DNA of 64,000 bases, from contig QVRM01001795.1 in assembly GCA_003439945.1 (NCBI GenBank), positions 1 to 64,000 on the forward strand, written 5' to 3'. The first letter of the stretch is position 1; every line of letters begins with the position of its first letter. Made by a program: the position numbers and the translations under genes. The DNA comes from Dermanyssus gallinae. Taxonomy: Eukaryota > Arthropoda > Arachnida > Mesostigmata > Dermanyssidae. This document shows, one piece after another, positions 58,526-64,000 of this stretch. The notes beneath the pieces are model-generated. The model was not told the DNA's origin, did no database searches, and saw only the letters and a list, made by a program, of their open reading frames with translations.

Positions 58526-58740
58526 AACTTTTTTTCTTTATATGGGAGGTTTGGAAACGCTAATGCACTATCGGTACTGGAATTAACAGCACCTAGTGTG
58601 AGACTTTCACCCACTAAAACCCTCAATCCTCTCCACCCCCCCCTCCCCAGAGTTCGGAATTGCGTGGCATTACTCTGAGACTGTGGGAGGGGAGCCTCGT
58701 GCTCCACCGGCTCTCATGGATCTCGTTGTGTCCTCAGCTC
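58526..58740 (-). mobile_element. R1-like LINE 3' tail (5'-truncated)
   Basis: A T run near 58,527-58,533 is followed by GGGAGGTTTGGAAACGC, then CTAGTGTGAGACTTTCACCCACTAAAACCC. It pairs with the copy at 26.4-26.6 kb and shares the CCCACTAAAAC block with the full element. The upstream limit is uncertain. Confidence 0.6.
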
Positions 58741-59005
58741 ACGAACGCGAGGGGATGCGTCGAGCCGTTCTACGGAGGGCTGGGTTGCCATAGCACCTTG
58801 CGGAGCACCCTCATCTCGACCACTTAATGGCGCCTGCGTGCCTCCGTAGCGCGCGCGGCGAGCGTTTTCTAGCCGCGTCTTCTCGCGCATCCAATCATAA
58901 CGTCCGAGAAATAGACGCCTGCCACCTTGTCTTGTGGTATTCCACCGTTACCAAGTATATACAGTAACGAACTAACACCTAATGCCACCATGCCACATTT
59001 AGGCG
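58741..59005. other. anonymous intergenic DNA
   Basis: GC-richer than its surroundings (CGCGCGCGGCGAGCG near 58,850), with no gene recognised. Confidence 0.4.
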
Positions 59006-59009
59006 TTGT

Positions 59010-59530
59010 ATTTTCAGTTTTCAATATTTTTAATTGCTCGTTTAATAATACTTGTTGGAATTGTCAACGGCTGAGTATATTTTTTTATCGTCCGCAAACA
59101 GGAAATGAGTGACACCTTCTGGAATCACCGTTGGGGTCTTCTGAAAAGCAGGGGCCCAATGCACGATTCTTGCAGCGCCCCTGAGGTGCAAGGGAGGGTG
59201 CACGTTACCGACTTTCACGGTAAATGCTCGCCCGGCAAACGGTAAAAATCACACCCATTGGCGAGTAGTGGAATCAATATCAATACTTTTTAATTTTTTG
59301 TAGCATTAATGTACGATTCATCATGTCAACTGCCCTCGAACAATCAAAATATTTAAAATCAAATATTCTACGATCATTTATGTGCAGGCTCCAATCGTGG
59401 ACCATAGATTTTAGTTGCCTTCCGGTGGAATGGCGACCCTAGGCGAGCCCATGCTGATTTATGTCGATCAATTCGTTACACACTAATTAGCGTTCAACGT
59501 GATTAACGATCAGCTTCTCCAATTAAATAC
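59010..59530 (-). pseudogene. degenerate LINE reverse transcriptase fragment
   Basis: The minus strand reads ELIDINQH-like and GLA fragments near 59,440-59,480, consistent with the start of a reverse transcriptase. Damaged SGAPQGSCIGPLLF-like sequence (read as SGALQESCIGPLLF) follows near 59,150-59,195. FLFADDKKIYSAVD near 59,060-59,105 preserves an FADD active-site box. Stops and frameshifts interrupt every part. It belongs to the LINE families with QG-x-x-GP-LLF and FADD boxes, such as CR1/RTE-like ones. The exact clade cannot be decided. Confidence 0.65.
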
Positions 59531-60100
59531 ACGCGTGGACAGTTGAGCCACCGGTCGTTAGTAAAGCATAAGTAATCTCTGAATTTACGAAGGACCTGCC
59601 TATTACAATGTGACCTCCCGGAAATGTGCAATAATAATTATGCAGGAAAATTACAAGTGTATATATACAAAGGCGAACAGCTTGGCGAATGCTGCCTTTT
59701 TACTTGGGTTATTGTCAATTAGCACATTATCATCTTTTAATAGAGGAGCTTTTAGTACTATATTACAAAGGCTGACCCTTCTCAGACGTATGCTAAATCA
59801 TTTATTTCACATTGTCATATTGCTTTTAATTTCTTTGGATGACCTACCAAGATGAGCACAAGAGAACAATGTTTGACCCTATTCTTCTGGATACCAGGGG
59901 CAGCCCAATCAAACAAGAACGTGATTGCAGATTGCTCTTGTCACTAAGAGTAAAAATCCAGCTCCCCAACCACCATCGGAGGCCCAAACAAGGCAACTTC
60001 AAAACAAAAACATAAATAGATCACGTGGTAAACGTGTTCTCTGTTGACATCACTCAACTGGCACATAAAATTAGGCAGTATCAAAAGTGCTGTACACTAT

Positions 60101-60160
60101 TCATGGCATGTAAGCGCTTTGCTTAACATTTTTCATGACATGTAAGCGCTTCGCTTACAA
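60101..60160. repeat. two-copy tandem repeat with a small hairpin
   Basis: TCATGGCATGTAAGCGCTT and TCATGACATGTAAGCGCTT lie head to tail about 32 bases apart. The second unit contains GTAAGCGCTTCGCTTAC, a 7-base stem with a 3-base loop. Confidence 0.7.
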
Positions 60161-60635
60161 ATCAGCCAACAAATCACATGTATTATAATTATTATATTAA
60201 TTGGGCAGACACGGGCGATAGTCTTTTCTGCAAAATGCCCTGAATAGTTATAATTGTTTGAATTTGTGTAATTATGGAAATCTCAAGCTCAATGAAGAAT
60301 TATTAAACTTAAATAAATTTGCCGTCCGGAGAAGACGGTCCCATATTCCTCACTTCTCAAAACAATGGCGGCGCGGCGTGAAGTCTGCTAAAACGACGAG
60401 TGATTTTCCTTTATGCGTCTCACTGTTGTAGTACCTCGCGACAAAGGCTGATCTATTTAGTGTAACACTAATGGTGGCAGTAGCGGATTACCTTTTTCAG
60501 ACACGATTGCCCTGCGACTAGTTACATTTATGGATGAGAAGGGCTTGAAGGCTAATTGGGGAAGACAGTAGCCATGAATTTCCGAAGAGGCGGCCGCCTG
60601 GCCCGGGGGTGAGTGCTTTGAATCAGGGGGACGGA
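60161..60635. other. anonymous intergenic DNA
   Basis: No gene or repeat family is recognisable. Confidence 0.45.
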
Positions 60636-60639
60636 AATA

Positions 60640-60960
60640 AGATTTGTAAACAAATTTACATACCTAGGGAAAACCTTATCAACAAGCGGTAGCAGCTTTC
60701 GACACACATACAGAAGAGCGATCTAGTAAGGCTACCATCGCAGCTGCAGCAATGAAATGGACACATAAGCTTTCGGTTTATGCAGCAGTCGCTCTTTTCG
60801 GATTACAGATAGCACCCATTGCCACATATGATATTCTACTAATATGGGATAAGATAGGAATGAACGAACTGCGTTTAACTGACGGGTGAGATTTTTCTTC
60901 CTAGAGAGGGTTTTCGCGCTATCGAATACGTGCAAGAGCGTAGGTGGCTCATTGCTGACG
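60640..60960 (+). pseudogene. LINE C-terminal (thumb) fragment
   Basis: The plus strand reads FVNKFTYLGKTLSTSGSS, shifts frame, then HKLSVYAAVALFGLQIAPIATY, LLIWDKIGMNE, and shifts again to FFLERVFALSNTCKSVG. The YLG block, the L-F-x-x-x-I-A-P-I-A-x-Y block and the following L-S-x-x block are in the order found after the reverse transcriptase core of many LINEs. It would lie just upstream of a segment like the one at 28.16-28.59 kb, so both may come from one family. Confidence 0.55.
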
Positions 60961-63565
60961 GAGGACGATGGAATTCGAAGAAAACATGCGCTTTTGACGC
61001 TTATATGCGGAACTCGCAAACCAAAATTAGTGACGTAGACATAGGGATTTATGGAAATGCCGCAATAAAGAGCACTGAGTGGCGAGCTAGCGCGGTGGGA
61101 GATCGGCATCTAAGTACGGCTCTAGTAGACCACTGATTTCATCACGTTCTGTGCAACGTGGAAGGGTTTCATCTGTGACCTGTGAACCACAGGATGGTTG
61201 TCGATGCAGACAGCGCTGGAGCAAATGTGATCAATATCACACGCGGTATCTTCGGCTGTTTGGTCCATAGCAGAACTAACAAAACGTTACATTGCGGTTG
61301 GCTCGAAACGCTTTTAGGGAACATAAACACATTTACCCAGCCCGGATGTTAATAGATTAAATAAAATATGTTTTGCATTTCAGTGAGGGCAAATTTCACA
61401 TTAAGGCCTCTACGCGAATGCCGTGACGTGCATAGCGGGGGCTTCTGTATGCTTAGTAGCACACATACAGTAGTGCGAGTACCATAGTATTTTCAGCATT
61501 CAGGCAAGGCTGCTTTGTCGGACGGTTAATGGAATGTTTATTAAGCTGGTGCCCACGGTCAGGCACGTAGAACAAACGCAGAAGACTTGCTTCGGTCCTC
61601 GCGAGCACTTTCATATAATAAAGCTATAAATACGACGCCGTATTCCGTTTTGTCACGAGGTTTTAGAAGCTTTAAAGAACACAGTGCGGCTCATAGAGAG
61701 AAAGCACAGTTTTTATCGTAGCCTCTCACATGCAGTTTGTAACTGTCTTGCTTGCAGGCCAAGGATTGTAACATGCCACGTAGCAACAACGGGCAAAGCT
61801 TCAAAAGCCTTAGAAGTTTCTAGAGCAATCAAAAAATAAATTAAGCGGTAGGTGACTTCGCTCTGAGGCAAGCAGCGACCACAAAGCAGATGCGAAGTTC
61901 AAGGCGAAATTCGTCACTTTTGGAAGTCTACGTTTCCTACGAGCCAGGCGTTTGAAAGGAACAACGCCCCGTTAGAGGCCTCAAGTTAAACAGAACATTG
62001 CAAGCAACTCTTGTTGCAACACAAACACATAGGTAGTAGGTTCGACTTTGCGGGCCTATTATACCGGCTGTATATTGTCAGTACCACACCGGCGACGTCC
62101 TGAATGCACCTCACAACGATTTTCGTCAGCCGACGTGAATACGGACTAACGACATGCGAGGGCACGAAACGAAGAAGAAGAGGAAGAAGAAGAAGAAGAA
62201 AGATCTGAGACTCACGCTAATTTTATGTGCAAACGACTGGAATGTACTGCGGAAGTCGGCCGGCAGTCCCACACCGGCTGCGATTTGCTTCTTGCAGTCC
62301 GGACAGCGACAGAAACAGCGTTACTGTTTGTTGTTAGTACCTCAGCGCAGTACGTAGCCTCAGAAAGTGTCGCAATTTAGTACTAGGCTGTAAGTGACGG
62401 CGTGGCCACGGGGAGAAGAAATTAGCCACCCGAGAGTTGATGCGAGGACGTCTACGCAGGTTGTGCCCGCCGTGTTTATTGCCACGACGCCGCCTTTAGT
62501 CTTGCAAAACAAAGAGGGCAACAAAGAGAGAGAGAGAGAGAGAAAACACCTGGTAACGCGTTAAATAAATTGCCGCAATTTGTGGATAACGTTTGTTTAA
62601 ATAGTGTCTAACTTAGGCCTAACGCCATTCTATTGCTGTGGCCAAGGCACATACGAAAGAAGTCATACATGCATATACGTCCAGAACAAACTAGTATATG
62701 TATATATACTTTTTGTTATCGTTGTTGCTTAATGTCTGTAGAATTGGGACGGAGTAGTGTGGAGCCTTCATTCCGAACCTCGATAGGGGGGAGGGTGGGG
62801 GATCCGCTGGCCTGTCTATTCGGGCTGGCGGGCACTCCCGCGTTATGTCCGCGCGTATTAAATCGCGGGCGGCGGGAGTGTAAGTAACTCTCTCTTTTGC
62901 TAGATACGGCGGTTTCTCTACTACCCATTTCTAAACTTGGAAAATAAATGTTAGTATACCGGCTAACGTTCCATTTCCTCCGCCAGTTGTCTTTTCCTCG
63001 CAGGAAAGACAGGTCAGCTCGGCAGGAGGTTCAAACGGCTTAGATAACTGGCATTTTAAAAATCTTCCTGGCAATGCAGATACCCTCTCTCCCTTAAATC
63101 GGGCTTCCACATGCACAATCGCCTAGAGCACCGTGCCTCGTGAAACAAAGCTACCTGTATACGGTCAAACGACGGTTACTAAGCGCGACGCCGCGAGAGT
63201 CTCATACGTATTCCACTGTATTGACTCAGCAGGACGCGGTCTGGATAAGTTTGCTTGAGCAGGGCAGGTTTAGCTAGCAGGAAGTGGAGTATGATGCATA
63301 GACTACCCCGGGTCCCACCTCATTGAGAGGCATAGCCAAGAAGAGTTCTATATAAAAGCTAATGGCGAGCCTTTTAATACGCCGGCTGATGCCATTCATC
63401 AACTACCGGGTGCGCACATCCCCGACGGACTTTGTCCCGGACATTCAACCCTTACAGCATGTACTGCCCTCGTCAGAGATATCGAAAACAGGTTGTCACG
63501 AATAGGTCAGCATATGTAGAGCGCGTCGGTGGGATCGAGGTAACTGGTGCTGCTTAAACTTTTAC
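60961..63565. other. anonymous intergenic DNA
   Basis: I recognise no gene. It contains a GAA-rich purine run (62,172-62,203), an AG tract (62,526-62,543) and a GC-rich block near 62,790-62,880 with a 9-base inverted repeat (CACTCCCGC and GCGGGAGTG). Confidence 0.45.
62172..62203. repeat. (GAA)n-rich purine tract
   Basis: About 32 bases of GAA/GAG repeats that give lysine-rich artefactual frames. Confidence 0.9.
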
Positions 63566-63569
63566 ATAT

Positions 63570-63710
63570 CTACCGAGCAAGATAGCTTAGTGGCAAAGCC
63601 TTTACCTTGCAATCGGGAGGCCTGGGTTCGAGACTTGAAGATATACCTCAGATTAAGTGCCAAGCCCGTAGGGGACGGAGGATAGACTAGAATTAAAAAA
63701 AAAAACATTT
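63570..63710 (+). mobile_element. tRNA-derived SINE, family 2 (copy 3)
   Basis: Begins ACCGAGCAAGATAGCTTAG, continues GTGGCAAAGCCTTTACCTTGC, then GGGAGGCCTGGGTTCGAGACTT (B-box-like), and ends in an A run at about 63,697-63,707. The head matches the copies at 24.1 and 34.4 kb. The body after the B box differs from theirs, so this may be a subfamily. Confidence 0.8.
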
Positions 63711-64000
63711 ATATATATATATGACCCCCCCCTAGTAGGGCTGGACCTCATCAAACGTATTCTTTAGTCAAACAATTTTTTTATACGATACGAAGTCGCA
63801 GAACGTCTAACCCTAGAACAAACAAACGGGTTCGCGCAAGCCGATAACGTGAGCCAGCGTTTGACATGAAAATTGCGTACCGCAGAGAAATATTCTGAGA
63901 AAGACTGAATGAGGGACCTCACTAGACAGGATTAGACGTATCTGAAGTGGGTGTGGGTTTATGCACATATCTCTGCAAATCACCTATTACGCATGCCTGC
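63711..64000. other. anonymous intergenic DNA
   Basis: Nothing recognised apart from a short TA tract at 63,712-63,722. Confidence 0.4.

Noticed and set aside
62833..62880. GC-rich inverted repeat (CACTCCCGC and GCGGGAGTG) as a possible regulatory hairpin or origin
   Set aside because: A 9-base stem with a loop of about 30 bases in a GC-rich patch, no associated gene and no second copy found.

Overview
This window is eukaryotic, intergenic, repeat-dominated DNA, most likely from an arthropod or a related invertebrate. The case for that is the repeat cast itself: an R1-like LINE, a BEL/Pao LTR retrotransposon, mariner DNA transposons, CR1-like LINEs, a TAA-associated LINE with a restriction-like endonuclease, tRNA-derived SINEs, and many long (TA)n and (TAA)n microsatellites. 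I cannot fix the species from sequence alone. I found no host protein gene, rRNA gene or functional tRNA gene. Every coding segment I can identify belongs to a mobile element.

Layout. 1-6.1 kb is mostly anonymous DNA with a short LINE 3' end (2.8-3.0 kb), a minus-strand SINE (4.0-4.3 kb) and an R1-like 3' tail (5.6-5.9 kb). 6.1-17.5 kb is the most unusual part. A decayed R1-like fragment is followed by three head-to-tail copies (here A, B and C) of a non-LTR retrotransposon carrying an N-terminal C2H2 finger, a reverse transcriptase with a YLDD box and a C-terminal CCHC plus PD-(D/E)XK-type endonuclease. Each copy ends in a (TAA)n array, and B and C each begin directly after one. Copy B also has a separate gag-like ORF1 with three zinc knuckles, coupled to ORF2 by an ATGA stop/start overlap. 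17.5-36 kb is anonymous DNA carrying SINEs, microsatellites and fragments of several LINEs and of a mariner. 36-39.6 kb holds CR1-like ORF1 and ORF2 remnants on the minus strand.

42.3-56.5 kb is a layered insertion site. A 5'-truncated TAA-LINE end is followed by a mariner with perfect 28-bp terminal inverted repeats (42,797-44,085). Next comes a BEL/Pao element (44,306-56,224) with LTRs, a 5-bp target duplication and a defective gag-pol on the minus strand. Its right LTR is split by a nearly full-length R1-like LINE (about 50,341-55,560) whose ORF2 is open over 983 codons. The BEL element itself sits between two arms of an inverted repeat. 56.5-64 kb is anonymous DNA with decayed LINE fragments, an R1-like 3' tail, microsatellites and one SINE.

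The elements do not work together as a pathway. The window records repeated insertion, with (TAA)n tracts repeatedly associated with one retrotransposon family. The observations most worth following are the TAA-associated, endonuclease-bearing LINE with a gag-like ORF1, and the nested BEL/R1-like locus.
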